A stretch of 64,000 bases of DNA from JBFAPK01 sp040676675 (GTDB lineage Bacteria > Actinomycetota > Actinomycetes > Mycobacteriales > Micromonosporaceae), in contig NZ_JBFAPK010000038.1 of NCBI RefSeq assembly GCF_040676675.1, positions 24,769-88,768 on the forward strand, given 5' to 3'. The notes under the pieces were generated by a model. The model ran no database searches and was not told where the DNA came from. It saw nothing but the letters and a program-made list of their open reading frames with translations. Positions 17,261 through 27,000 of this stretch are shown here, piece after piece; the first letter of the stretch is position 1, and the number at the start of each line of letters is the position of its first letter. Made by a program: the position numbers and the translations under genes.

Positions 17261-19810
17261 TCAGTAGCCGCGGTTGGTGGCCCGGCCGCCGCCCCGGGCG
17301 GGCCCGTACGGTGCGTTCGGGTGCTGCGGGGTGGGCTGCCAGGGCGCGCGCTCGGCGTCGTCGGTGTCGGCGAACTCGTCGCGGCCGATGACCGCGGGGG
17401 TCACGTCCGGGTCGGTGCCCCAGACCTCCTCGTCCTCGGCCAGCCAGGTGGTGCGTTCCCGCTCCTTCTCCTGGTTGCCGCCGAGGCCGCCCATGCCGCC
17501 CAGCGGGGGCATCATGGGCGGCATCATCGGCGGGGCACCGCTGCTGCCGGTCGCGGTGGCACCCGCCGCCCCGGCCGCGCCCGCCGGGCCGCCGCCCGCG
17601 GCAAGTCCGCCGAGCGCAGCCCCCGCGCCGCCCAGTCCCGAGCCGGATCCGCCACCGGACCAGGCGCCGCCGGCGCCGGGACCGCCGCTGGCCCAGGTGC
17701 CGTTGCCGCCGTACGCGCCGTTGCCGAAGTCCATGCCGCCGGAGTCCGGGAAGGTCCCGAGCGGCCCGATGGTGAACCCGTTGTCCGGCGGCGGATTGTT
17801 GGGGCCCCACGGCAGGGAGGCGCCGTCGCCGCCGAGGCCCGGCAGGCCACCGCCGCCGAGGTCGCCGATGCCGCTCCCGCCACCCGGGCCGCCGCCGGAA
17901 CCCACGCTCCCGCCGAGGTCGCCGATCCCCGCGCCGCCGCCCGGGCCGGTGCCGCCGCCGGGCAGGTCGTCCGGTACGAGGGCGCCCGGCAGCTGCGTAC
18001 CCCCGTCGTGGTCCGCGCCCGGCGGCAGGCCGGACGCGCCGGCCCCGCCGGGGACGTTCCCGACCTGCCCGCCGCCCGGCAGGTTGCCGACCTGGCCGCC
18101 CGCGCCGGCGAACCCGGGCTGCCCGGGCCCGGTCGAGTCCAGCGGCGGGAGGTTCGCGCCGCCGCCGACCCCGCCGGTCAGGTCCTGGGGGTCGACGGTG
18201 GCGGGCCCGTCCTGCCCGCCGAACGGGGGCACGGTCGCGCCCGGCGTGCCGGGCCCGTCCGGCAGGTCCCCGCCGGTGAAGTCGGTGAGACCGTCGACCG
18301 TCGGGCCGTTCCCGCCCGAACCGTTGCGCGCCGTCACGGTCGCGGGGCCGCGGCCTCCCGGAAGGCTGCCGAAGGCCCCGATCCCGCCCGGTCCCCCGGC
18401 GAACCCGCCGCCGGGGCCGGTGCCCGCTCCCCCGTTGAGGCCGTCGAGGCCGTCGCCGCCGGTCGAGGCCGAGAAGACCCCGTCCGGGCCGGGGTTGCCG
18501 GTCGTGTCGAAGGACCCGCCGCCGCCCGGCCCGCCGTTGTTCCCGCCGCCGTTGTTCCCGCCGAAGAGGTCGTCGACGTCGACGTTGCCGCCGCCCCCGG
18601 GGCCGCCGTTGTTCCCGCCGCCGGAGCCGGTGCCGTCACCGTCGCCGAAGAGGTCGTCGATGTCGATGTTGCCGCCACCGCCGGGCCCGCCGTTGTTCCC
18701 ACCACCGTTGTTCCCGCCGTCGCCGATCAGGTCGTCGATGTCGAACTTGCCGTCCCCGTTGGTGTCCCCGTTCGTGCCGGGCGGCGGCTGCACCTTCGAC
18801 GGCGGCGGCAGGTACGTCCGGGTGTCGTGCATGTTCATCCGGGTCTTGTCGAAGCTGTCCCGCAAGGCGGTCACCTGGGTGGTGATGGTGCTGTCCAGGT
18901 TGGCCGCGTTGCTGCTCCAGAAGTTCTGCAGGTCGGTGTTGAGGGTCTTGACCCCGTCCTGGAGGAAGTCGTACGTGTGCTCGCCGTTGCCGAAGTTCAG
19001 CTTGAACTGCCAGCTGGTGACCTCTCCGGTCGCGGCCGGCTGCCCGTTGAGCGCCTGGGCCTGCGTCTGGATCTGCGACAGGACGTCCGAGAGCATCTTC
19101 GACGGGTCGGGCTTGTGGTAGTAGAAGTCGTCCCAGGCGGCCTTCACCTTGCTCCACCACGTCCGCGCCGCCGTCGCGTTGTCGTGCAGCATCTGGACCC
19201 AGTCCTGGTTGGTCTTCAGGTCCGCCTGGAGCATCTTCAGCTCGTCGCGCAGGTTCTCCAGGGTCTGGATGAACGCGGCCGCGGCCGTACCCTCGAAGCC
19301 GGTACCGGCGCCGTCGACCTTGCCGATCTCGGTCTGCAGCCGCTGGACCGCCTGCCCCAGCCAGGTCCACGTGTTGTAGTAGGTCTCCGCCGCGCTGTCC
19401 AGCGAGGGCGCGTTCAGCACGTTGCCGTTCGGGCCGCTGTCCAGCGCCTTGTTGGTGCTGGCGAGGAACTCGTTGACGTAGTGGTCGTGCGGCGACTTCC
19501 CCTCGCCGCCCATGTACCAGTTGACCTCGCCGTCCAGGATCAGGTAGTTGTCCGGGTTGTTGGTCTCGATCGGTACGGGATTGCCCATGTACCCCGAGAC
19601 GTACGTGATCCGCGTGCCGCCGTCCAGCTTCCGGAAGACGTTGAACTTGTTCTCGCCGGGCGACCCCTCCGGTGGCTTCGACTCCACCCGGTGCCCGGTG
19701 ATGCTGATCCACGGCATGCCGAGAAACGCGCGCCGGTCCATGGGCTCGGCGCCCAGCACCATGATCAGACCGGACTCCCAGGGCTTGGTGGTGTCCAGGG
19801 GCTGAGTCAT
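17261..19810 (-). CDS. large Gly-rich T7SS substrate-like protein with EF-hand/dockerin-like loop
   Basis: 849 aa from ATG 19810 with GGAGGAG 5 bases upstream. Residues ~1-130 form an unrecognised globular start. Residues ~135-230 are long amphipathic helices with a GFEG turn where WXG100/PPE-like proteins carry WXG. Residues 349-361 read DTNGDGKFDIDDL, a textbook calcium-binding loop with acidic or Asn residues at positions 1, 3, 5, 9 and 12. It is followed by partial echoes (NIDIDDLFGDGDG, NVDVDDLFGG) and a ~330-residue Gly/Pro/Asn-rich region. The C-terminus is acidic. No Sec or Tat signal is seen, as expected for a T7SS substrate. Inferred: exported helical protein with a calcium-binding, low-complexity tail. 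Confidence 0.75.
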   Translation of the reverse strand: MTQPLDTTKPWESGLIMVLGAEPMDRRAFLGMPWISITGHRVESKPPEGSPGENKFNVFRKLDGGTRITYVSGYMGNPVPIETNNPDNYLILDGEVNWYMGGEGKSPHDHYVNEFLASTNKALDSGPNGNVLNAPSLDSAAETYYNTWTWLGQAVQRLQTEIGKVDGAGTGFEGTAAAAFIQTLENLRDELKMLQADLKTNQDWVQMLHDNATAARTWWSKVKAAWDDFYYHKPDPSKMLSDVLSQIQTQAQALNGQPAATGEVTSWQFKLNFGNGEHTYDFLQDGVKTLNTDLQNFWSSNAANLDSTITTQVTALRDSFDKTRMNMHDTRTYLPPPSKVQPPPGTNGDTNGDGKFDIDDLIGDGGNNGGGNNGGPGGGGNIDIDDLFGDGDGTGSGGGNNGGPGGGGNVDVDDLFGGNNGGGNNGGPGGGGSFDTTGNPGPDGVFSASTGGDGLDGLNGGAGTGPGGGFAGGPGGIGAFGSLPGGRGPATVTARNGSGGNGPTVDGLTDFTGGDLPDGPGTPGATVPPFGGQDGPATVDPQDLTGGVGGGANLPPLDSTGPGQPGFAGAGGQVGNLPGGGQVGNVPGGAGASGLPPGADHDGGTQLPGALVPDDLPGGGTGPGGGAGIGDLGGSVGSGGGPGGGSGIGDLGGGGLPGLGGDGASLPWGPNNPPPDNGFTIGPLGTFPDSGGMDFGNGAYGGNGTWASGGPGAGGAWSGGGSGSGLGGAGAALGGLAAGGGPAGAAGAAGATATGSSGAPPMMPPMMPPLGGMGGLGGNQEKERERTTWLAEDEEVWGTDPDVTPAVIGRDEFADTDDAERAPWQPTPQHPNAPYGPARGGGRATNRGY

Positions 19811-19867
19811 CGTTCTCCTCCACGCGTCGCGGATCGCCCGGCGAGGGCTGGGACGGGTGCCGGTAGC

Positions 19868-20275
19868 TCAGACGCCGGTGACCGGCGGCGGGCCCGTGAC
19901 GCCGCTCTCGCCGGTGTAGCGGCCGTAGTCGGTCAGCGACATGTTGGTCAGCTCCACGTTGTCCGCGGAGGCCAGGATGTGGTCGAGGGTCTGCGAGTAC
20001 TTGTCGAGCTTCAGGTCGAACGCGCCCAGCTTCGTGTCGACCTGCCCGGCGATCGTGGTCACCTTGGACTTCAGGTCCACCCCGTTGGCGAAGTTCGCGT
20101 GACCCGGCACGATCGCCAGGTTGCTCAGCGGCATGCCGTGCGGGTGCGCCTCGTCGTTGGGGTTCACCCCGCCCCGGACGACGGAGATCTGGTTGCGGAC
20201 GGTCATGAGCTGGTCGCGGACCGTGGAGATGAAGTGCTCGTCGATCTTGATGTGGCTGCCGGAGTTGTCGGCCAT
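19868..20275 (-). CDS. 135-aa helical T7SS-locus protein, probable substrate
   Basis: ATG 20275 was chosen over an upstream frame extension because GGGAGG sits 5 bases before it. The protein has two long helical stretches (ISTVRDQLMTVRNQISVV and VDTKLGAFDLKLDKYSQTLD) around a Gly/Asn/Pro loop, about WXG100 size plus a tail. There is no canonical WXG and no YxxxD/E. It lies between the WXG100 pair and the 849-aa gene in the same orientation. Function unknown; a WXG100-fold secreted partner is the simplest reading. Confidence 0.75.
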   Translation of the reverse strand: MADNSGSHIKIDEHFISTVRDQLMTVRNQISVVRGGVNPNDEAHPHGMPLSNLAIVPGHANFANGVDLKSKVTTIAGQVDTKLGAFDLKLDKYSQTLDHILASADNVELTNMSLTDYGRYTGESGVTGPPPVTGV

Positions 20276-20357
20276 GGCGCCTCCCTGCTGCGGGCGGTGG
20301 ATGACGGGGAGGGGTACGGGCGGCCGGGCGGCCACCCGTACCCGGGACCGGTGTGGC

Positions 20358-20648
20358 TCAGCGCCCGAACAGTGCCGCGCCCTGCGCGTCGGTCTGGACG
20401 TAGTTCTCGGTGATGCGGCCCAGGTTGGTGCCCTTGGTGTTCAGGGCGTCCTGCATCTCGCGCATGCCCTCGTTCCAGAGCCGCTGCGCCTCGTCGTAGC
20501 TGTCGATCGCGTAACCGGCGTTCGCCGCCTTGAAGCGCTCGGCGCTGGCCACCAGCGCCCGCAGCGACTCCTGGAGCTTCATCGTCACGCCGCGCAGCGA
20601 CTGGACGCCGTCGGTGTTGCCGGTGACGTCGACGGAATAGGTGACCAT
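20358..20648 (-). CDS. WXG100-like protein with YxxxD export motif
   Basis: 96 aa from ATG 20648 (GGGGAG 8 bases upstream). Helix-turn-helix of WXG100 size; the turn reads AGYAIDSYDEAQRLWNEGM, so the classical W-x-G is not present. After the second helix comes YVQTD, which fits the T7SS signal YxxxD/E that EccC recognises on one member of each secreted heterodimer. Its partner is the WXG-containing protein 14 bases upstream (20663-20983). Role by family: secreted small effector/structural protein exported as a dimer. Confidence 0.85.
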   Translation of the reverse strand: MVTYSVDVTGNTDGVQSLRGVTMKLQESLRALVASAERFKAANAGYAIDSYDEAQRLWNEGMREMQDALNTKGTNLGRITENYVQTDAQGAALFGR

Positions 20649-20662
20649 GGTCGGTTCTCCCC

Positions 20663-20983
20663 TCAGGTCCAGCTCGCGGAGACCTGGCCCTGGGCGGCCA
20701 GCGCGATCGCGTCGTCCTCGGTGTTGGCGGTCAGCTTCGAGAACGCCACCATGCTTTCGTCGATCATGTTGAGCGCCCGCTGGACCTTGAGTAGGCCCTG
20801 CATCCACTCGCCCAGGCCGTCGTTGAAGCGGCCGGACGCGACGCCGGTCCAGCCGCCGAGCAGCGCGGCCTGGGTGGTGCTGACCGCGTTGTGCGCGCTC
20901 TGCTGGTCGTCGGAGGCCTGCTTGAAGGCCTGGATGAGGGCGACCGTGGTCGGCTCGTCGATCTGCTTGAGATTGCCTGCCAT
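20663..20983 (-). CDS. WXG100-family protein (Esx-like)
   Basis: 106 aa from ATG 20983 with GGGAGAGG 4 bases upstream. The first helix is followed by GGWTGVASGRFNDGLGEW, where WTG is the canonical WXG turn, then a second helix. The short tail lacks YxxxD/E, which is instead found on the next gene product. The pair therefore looks like an EsxA/EsxB-type heterodimer with the signal on the atypical member. It lies 170 bases after the eccB stop. Confidence 0.88.
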   Translation of the reverse strand: MAGNLKQIDEPTTVALIQAFKQASDDQQSAHNAVSTTQAALLGGWTGVASGRFNDGLGEWMQGLLKVQRALNMIDESMVAFSKLTANTEDDAIALAAQGQVSASWT

Positions 20984-21078
20984 CTACCTCTCCCTTGTCC
21001 CGCACCGGCTCCGGGTGAGCGCGGTCCGCGGTGTCGTGCTGCGGCGGGCGGTCCGGGCCCGGTCCCGCCGCCGACCAC

Positions 21079-21168
21079 CGCCGGCCTGGTCGGCGGGGCC
21101 GGGCCCGGTCATCCGAGCACCATCGCCGGCCTGGTCGGCGGGGCCGGGCCCGGTCATCCGAGCACCAT
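21079..21168. repeat. 45-bp tandem duplication spanning the eccB stop codon
   Basis: Two copies of a 45-bp unit (21079-21123 and 21124-21168). The right-hand copy contains the last eccB codons and its TGA; the left-hand copy is the same sequence again, downstream of the stop and untranslated. Confidence 0.9.
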
Positions 21169-22557
21169 CGCCGTCCCCAGCGCGGGCCCGGTCGGCAGCA
21201 GGTCGAGCAGCCGGGCGGGCACCGGTCGGGCGTCGGAGGCGGGGAAACCGAGCCGGGCGGCCGAGTCCGCGTCGGCCACCGGGTACTTCACGCCGGCGTC
21301 GGTCACCAGGTACCGGTCCGGACCGAGCGCCTGCCCGAAGCGGCCGGCCACGACCAGGCCGCCCTGCCCGGGCGCCACCGACACGGCCGCCGCGGTCCGC
21401 GAGCCGCGCCGCAGCGCCAGTCCGTCGGTGACCATGCCGGCCACGGTCACCGGCGCGTCGGCGACGATCTGCACCCCGCCGTCGGCCATCCGGTGCCGGG
21501 CGCACCAGGCGCCGCCCGGCGGCCGCGCGGGCAGGATGCGCGGCAGCTCCGCCGGTACGCCCGCCGGCAGGACGGGCCGGTCGGAGGTGGGTGCCTGCGC
21601 GAGGGCGGCCAGGCTGAGCTCTTCCGGCCGGACCGGACCGCCGTCGTAGAGCCGGGCGGTGGCCGGGTCGGCGGCCACGATCGCGTACGCCAGCGAGCCG
21701 AGCGGGCTGAGCCCGTCCCGCCGGAGCAGGTAGTGCCGTTCCGCGCCGTTCGCGGTCCGGGCGACGAAGAGCTGACCGATCCGGGTCGGCCGGCCGTCGA
21801 CCAGCGGGCCGGGCGCGCCGCGCTCCGGCACGTCGGGCGGCGCCAGGTCGGGCCCGGCCGGTACGGTCTCCAGCCAGCTCTCCTCGACCGGTGCCGCACC
21901 GCCGTCGGCGCCGAGCACCCGGGGCATCCAGTCGGCGGCCAGCCGCAGCCGGTAACCGCGCCACAGCAGGTACGTCCGGTCCCCGGCCCTGGCCAGCACC
22001 GCCTCGTCCGGCGCCAGCGCGCGCCCGCCCGCCGCGCCCGCCGCGGTGATCGCGAGGGTGGTGGCGGTGGTGGTCCGGCCCGTCTGGTCCGGGGCGGCCG
22101 CCGCGCAGACGGTCCAGAGCTGGCCGGCGACCCGCCCGGGCGGCGGCAACGCGTCGGGGGCGCCGACGATGCCGACCGGCTGCCCGTGCGGTACGGCCGC
22201 CAACGACCGGCGGGACACCGACACGACCTTCGGCTCGGCCGGGAACATCAGCCGCGCCGAGCTGTAGTTGAGGACCGGCCGCAGCCGGTTGCCGACGTAG
22301 AGGTACCGGCTGCCGGTCTCCTTCTCCACCACCAGCACGCCGGGCTTCTGCCAGGCGCTCGCGCCGCCCGGCCGGAGGAACCCGTACACCGTAAAGCCGA
22401 CCACCACCAGCGCGGCGACCAGCAGCCCGGAGACGGTACCGACGACGGTCCGGCGGTTCGGGTTCTCGGCGGCGTCGGCGTCGGCGACGACCAGCGCGGT
22501 CACCAGGCGGCTCCAGACGTACGACTGCGCCTGGACCTGGTCGCGGCGGGACTGCAC
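21154..22557 (-). CDS. eccB: type VII secretion protein EccB
   Basis: 467 aa from GTG 22557, two bases after the eccD stop, so translation is coupled. It opens with QSRRDQVQAQSYVWSRLVTALV, the conserved cytosolic start of EccB. One transmembrane helix (~residues 38-65, VVGTVSGLLVAALVVVGFTVY) is followed by a large extracytoplasmic domain. Phrases such as WQKPGVLVVEKETGSRYLYV, LRPVLNYSSARL and DAGVKYPV are typical of the family. Length is near the usual 470-520 aa. Structural component of the T7SS membrane core. Confidence 0.95.
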   Translation of the reverse strand: MQSRRDQVQAQSYVWSRLVTALVVADADAAENPNRRTVVGTVSGLLVAALVVVGFTVYGFLRPGGASAWQKPGVLVVEKETGSRYLYVGNRLRPVLNYSSARLMFPAEPKVVSVSRRSLAAVPHGQPVGIVGAPDALPPPGRVAGQLWTVCAAAAPDQTGRTTTATTLAITAAGAAGGRALAPDEAVLARAGDRTYLLWRGYRLRLAADWMPRVLGADGGAAPVEESWLETVPAGPDLAPPDVPERGAPGPLVDGRPTRIGQLFVARTANGAERHYLLRRDGLSPLGSLAYAIVAADPATARLYDGGPVRPEELSLAALAQAPTSDRPVLPAGVPAELPRILPARPPGGAWCARHRMADGGVQIVADAPVTVAGMVTDGLALRRGSRTAAAVSVAPGQGGLVVAGRFGQALGPDRYLVTDAGVKYPVADADSAARLGFPASDARPVPARLLDLLPTGPALGTAMVLG

Positions 22558-22559
22558 GG

Positions 22560-23957
22560 TCAGCCCCCCAGCGCCCGCGCCGCGCCGTACAGGTCGAGCA
22601 CCGCCGCCAGGACGGGCAGCAGCGCGACCGTGGCGACCAGTTGGGTGACGTCGCCGATCCGGCCCCAGACCGGCATCAGCCGGCGGCCGGGCAGGTGCCG
22701 GGCGGCCAGGAAGAGCAGCACCACCAGGATCGCCAGGGCGGCCGGTACCGCGGCGAGCCGCACCGGCGGCTCGGCCCCGCGCAGGGCCAGCAGCGCCACG
22801 GCGACGAGCCCGGCCGCGGCCGGCGCGGCCCCGGCCAGTCGGTGCCAGCCGCTGGTCATCGGCCGCGCCGCCAGCAGCCGGACGAGCGCGGTCAGCCCGG
22901 CCAGGGTGTACCCCGCCCAGCCGCCGCCGAGCGCGCAGAGCACCAGCCCGACGCCCGCGGCCAGGCCGAGCCCGACGTGCAGGCCGGTCATGTACCGGTC
23001 GGCGGCGGCGGCCCGGCCCAGCAGTTCCTCGCTGGGCTCCGGGTCGATGTCCTCCTGGAGATGCTCCGGCCGGGTCGGCAGCGGGGCCAGGCGGATCCGG
23101 GCCAGCCGGAACGCCGTCACCGGCACGGCGGCGGTCAGGACCGTGGCCGACACCGCCACCACCCCGCCGGCGCCCGCGCCGTCCACGCCGGCGAAGGTGG
23201 CCAGCGCCGCGCCGGTCGCGGTGACGAGCGCGCCGGAGACCACCGCCGCGGTGGCCGGACCGGCGCGGCCGACCAGCACACCCACCGGTACCGCGAGCAC
23301 CGCCACGATCACGGCCGCGGTGAAGAGCTGCGGCGCGCCGAGCACCAGCCGGGACGTCGGGGTCGCGGCGTCCGGGGCGACCAGGCCGGCCAGTGCCCCG
23401 TACCCAGCCGCGCCCGCCGCCGCGACCAGGCCGAACAGCCGGTCCCCGAAGGAGCGGGTGAAGATCGGGCCGGCGGCGGCCAGCAGCAGCGCCACCGCAC
23501 CGGCCACCACGGCCCGGGCCAGCGTGGGCCCGGTGCCGGCCAGCGCCACGAGCCCGGCGCCGAGGGCCAGCGCGAGCGTGCCGGCCGCGGCCCAGCGGAC
23601 CATCTCGGGCCGCCACAGCCCCGGCCGGTCGCGGACCCCGGTCGCCAGGCCGTCGGCGAGGTCGTCGAAGTGCACCGGCGGGATCCGGTCGGCGCGCGGC
23701 CGGAGGTGCACGACCGTGCCGTCGGTCAGCCCGCACGAGCCGATCGTCGCCTCCTCGTCCAGCGGCGGGCCGCCGAGGCGTTGCAGCACCCACCCGTCGT
23801 GGCCGAGGCCGGCGTCGGCCATTCCGTCACCGAGCTGTCGCAGCAGCACCGGCAGCAGGTCGGCGACGACGACCCGGGCCGGTACGGCGATCTCAAGCTG
23901 ACTGTCCGGCCCGCACACGACGAGCCGGCACATCTCCGCGGGTGCGGTGACGGTCAT
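22560..23957 (-). CDS. eccD: type VII secretion integral membrane protein EccD
   Basis: 465 aa from ATG 23957. Residues ~8-95 have the ubiquitin-like N-terminal domain (CRLVVCGPDSQLEIAVP, DGTVVHLRPR), followed by about eleven hydrophobic helices, the known EccD layout. There is no good ribosome-binding site. The -10 box of the promoter at 23967-23990 ends only 9 bases before the ATG, so the message is probably leaderless or nearly so. It is divergent from eccC with a 118-base gap and heads the leftward operon. Confidence 0.95.
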   Translation of the reverse strand: MTVTAPAEMCRLVVCGPDSQLEIAVPARVVVADLLPVLLRQLGDGMADAGLGHDGWVLQRLGGPPLDEEATIGSCGLTDGTVVHLRPRADRIPPVHFDDLADGLATGVRDRPGLWRPEMVRWAAAGTLALALGAGLVALAGTGPTLARAVVAGAVALLLAAAGPIFTRSFGDRLFGLVAAAGAAGYGALAGLVAPDAATPTSRLVLGAPQLFTAAVIVAVLAVPVGVLVGRAGPATAAVVSGALVTATGAALATFAGVDGAGAGGVVAVSATVLTAAVPVTAFRLARIRLAPLPTRPEHLQEDIDPEPSEELLGRAAAADRYMTGLHVGLGLAAGVGLVLCALGGGWAGYTLAGLTALVRLLAARPMTSGWHRLAGAAPAAAGLVAVALLALRGAEPPVRLAAVPAALAILVVLLFLAARHLPGRRLMPVWGRIGDVTQLVATVALLPVLAAVLDLYGAARALGG

Positions 23958-23966
23958 ACCCGAGCA

Positions 23967-23990
23967 GACGGCCCGGACCGGTCCAGGTTC
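23967..23990 (-). promoter_or_regulatory. ECF-type promoter of eccD, GAAC-N16-CGTC
   Basis: GAAC (23990-23987) and CGTC (23970-23967) on the minus strand, spaced by 16 bases as at 4823-4846 and 29313-29336. The short distance to the eccD ATG implies a leaderless transcript. Confidence 0.5.
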
Positions 23991-24075
23991 ATCCGGCCGG
24001 AAAATTGTGGCCACTTTGATTCGCGGGGCGCCGCCGTCCGTCTGCTCTACGGGAACACCCGATCGGAGGCAGTGA

Positions 24076-27000
24076 GTGACCACGGTGCTGTTCAGGCGGC
24101 CGGCGCGGCGTACCGGACCGGCGATGCCCAGCGGCGAGCTGCAGTTGCAGGAACCGCCGGCGCTGCCGGAGATCCAGAACGCGGGGATGCGGCAGGCGCT
24201 GCTGATCCTGCCGATGGCGCTGATGTCGGGCGTGATGATGCTGATGTTCGTCGGCCCGTCCCGGGGCGCGGTGACCTGGGTGATGGTCGGCATGATCAGC
24301 CTCGCGATGGGTGGCATGGTGGTGGCCCAGGTCGCCTTCGGCAGCGCCGACCGCCGGCAGCGCATCGGCGGGGACCGCCGCGACTACCTGCGCTACCTGG
24401 CGCAGAACCGGCGCCGGATCCGGCAGAGCGTGACCCGCCAGCGCGAGGCGGCCGCCTGGCAGCACCCGGGACCGGAGTCGCTCTGGTCGCTGGTCATGAC
24501 GACCCGGCGGTGGGAGCGCCGCCCGACGCACCCCGACTTCCTGGAGGTGCGGATCGGCACCGGCGAGCAGCGACTCGCCACCAGGATCGTGCCGATGCAG
24601 ACCAAGCCGATCGAGGACCTGGAGCCGCTGGCCGCCAAGTCGTTGCGCCGGTTCATCCGGGCGTACACCACGCTGGCCGACCAGCCGGTGGCCCTCTTCT
24701 TCCGCGGCTTCGCGCAGATCCACCTGGGCGGACCGGACCGGGACGCGAACCGGGCGTTCCTGCGGGCCGTGCTGATGCAGCTCGCCGCCTTCCACGCGCC
24801 CGAGGAGGTCCGGGTGGCCTTCTGCGTGGACGAGGCCGGCGCCGAGGCGTGGCAGTGGGCGAAGTGGCTGCCGCACGCCCAGCATCCGTCCGAGCAGGAC
24901 GGCGCCGGGGCGGTGCGGCTCGCGGCCGAGAGCATCGAGGGCGTGGAGCGGCTGCTCGGCGAGGGGTTCACCGCCCGCCCCCGGTACGAGCCGGGCGCGA
25001 CGCCGAGCCGGGACGAGCCGTACGTGCTGGTGATCCGGGACGGCGGCCGGATGGGCAACAGCGCCCGGATCGCCACCGCCGGCTGCCGCAACGCCGTCCT
25101 GGTCGACCTGGACGACCCCAGCCCGGCGGCCGGCAAGGGTGTGCTGTGCCTGCACGTCGAGGGCGACGACCTGCTGATGCTGCGGCGGGACCGGGTGGGC
25201 GGGGAGGTGCGTACCCGGATGGCGCGCCCGGACCGGCTCGGCCCGCACGGCGCCCGCGCGGTGGCCCGGCTGCTGTCGCCGTACCGCCTCGGGGTCGTCA
25301 CCGAGGCCGCCGAGGACACCCTCAAGACCAACTTCGACCTGGGTACGCTCCTGCACATCCCGGACCTGAGCCGGCTGGACCTGGACCGGCTCTGGGCGCC
25401 CCGGCCGCAGGCCGAGCGGCTGCGGGTGCCGATCGGCGTCGACGCCGACGGCAACCCGGTCGAGCTGGACATCAAGGAGTCGGCGCTCGGCGGCATGGGC
25501 CCGCACGGGATGCTCATCGGCGCCACCGGCTCGGGCAAGTCGGAGCTGCTGCGCACGCTGGTGCTCGGGCTGGCCACCACGCACCCGTCGGAGACGCTCA
25601 ACTTCGTGCTCGTCGACTTCAAGGGCGGCGCGACCTTCCTCGGCCTGGACCGGCTGCCGCACACCTCGGCGGTGATCACCAACCTGGCCGACGAGGCCGC
25701 CCTGGTCGGCCGGATGCAGGACGCCCTGCACGGTGAGCTGATCCGGCGGCAGGAGCTGCTGCGGCAGGCCGGCGGCTACAGCTCGGCCCTGGAGTACGAG
25801 CGCGCCCGCGCCCAGGGCGCCCCGCTCGACCCGCTGCCCACCCTCTTCGTCGTGGTGGACGAGTTCAGCGAGCTGCTCGCCGCGCACCGCGACTTCATCG
25901 ACCTCTTCGTCATGATCGGCCGGCTGGGCCGGTCGCTCGCCGTGCACCTGCTGCTGGCCAGCCAGCGCGTGGACGACGGCCGGATCGGGCAGCTGGAGTC
26001 GCACCTGTCGTACCGGATCGGCCTGCGCACCTTCTCGGCGATGGAGTCGCGGTCGGTGATCGGCGTGCCGGACGCGTACGAGCTGCCACCCGCCCCCGGC
26101 AACGGCTACCTCCGTACGGACGTCTCCACCCTGATCCGGTTCAAGGCCGCGTACGTCTCCGGCGCCTACCGTCCCCGCACCGCCCGGGCCCCGCAGGAGG
26201 TGGTCCAGCAGCAGGTGGTGCCGTACACCCTGGAGGCCGTGGAGCTGCGTCGGCCCGCGCTGCCGCCGGCGCCGGCCGAGCCGGCGGTCGAGGCGGCCGA
26301 CCCGACCGGGCGTGACAGCGTCCTCTCGCTGGTCGTCGGCCAGCTCAGCGAACGCGGCGCGCCGGCGCACCAGGTCTGGCTGCCGCCGCTGGGCGCCTCC
26401 CCCACGCTCGACCAGCTGCTCCCCACGCTGGCGCCCGACCCGGAACTCGGCCTGCGCGCGCTCGGCTGGGCCGGCAACGGCGAGCTGGTGGCGCCGATCG
26501 GCTTCATCGACAAGCCGTTCGAGCAGCTCCGGGACCTGCTGGTGGCGGACCTGGCGGGCACCGGCGGCCACGTCGGCATCGCCGGCGGGCCGCGCAGCGG
26601 CAAGAGCACCCTGGTCCGCACGCTGATCGGCAGCCTCGCCCTCACCCACAGCCCGCGCGAGGTGCAGTTCTACTGCCTCGACTTCGGCGGCGGCGCGCTG
26701 AGTTCGATCGCCGGCCTGCCGCACGTCGGCAGCGTCGCCGGCCGCCTGGACGCCGACCGGGTCACCCGTACGGTCGCCGAGGTGACCGCGCTGATCACCG
26801 AGCGGGAGCGGCGGTTCGCCGCGCTCGGCGTGGACAGCATGGCGACGTACCGGCGGATGCGCGCCGACGGGCGGGTCACCGACGACCCGTACGGCGACGT
26901 CTTCCTCGTCGTCGACGGCTGGTTCACGCTGCGGTCGGAGTTCGAGACGCTGGACAACGCGGTCCGGCAGATCGCGGCGCAGGGGCTCAACTACGGCGTC

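Noticed and set aside
20358..21005. A 215-aa minus-strand frame covering both WXG100 genes
   Set aside because: Only its last 96 codons make sense (the second WXG100-like protein); the rest is the wrong frame of the first, which has its own start and stop.
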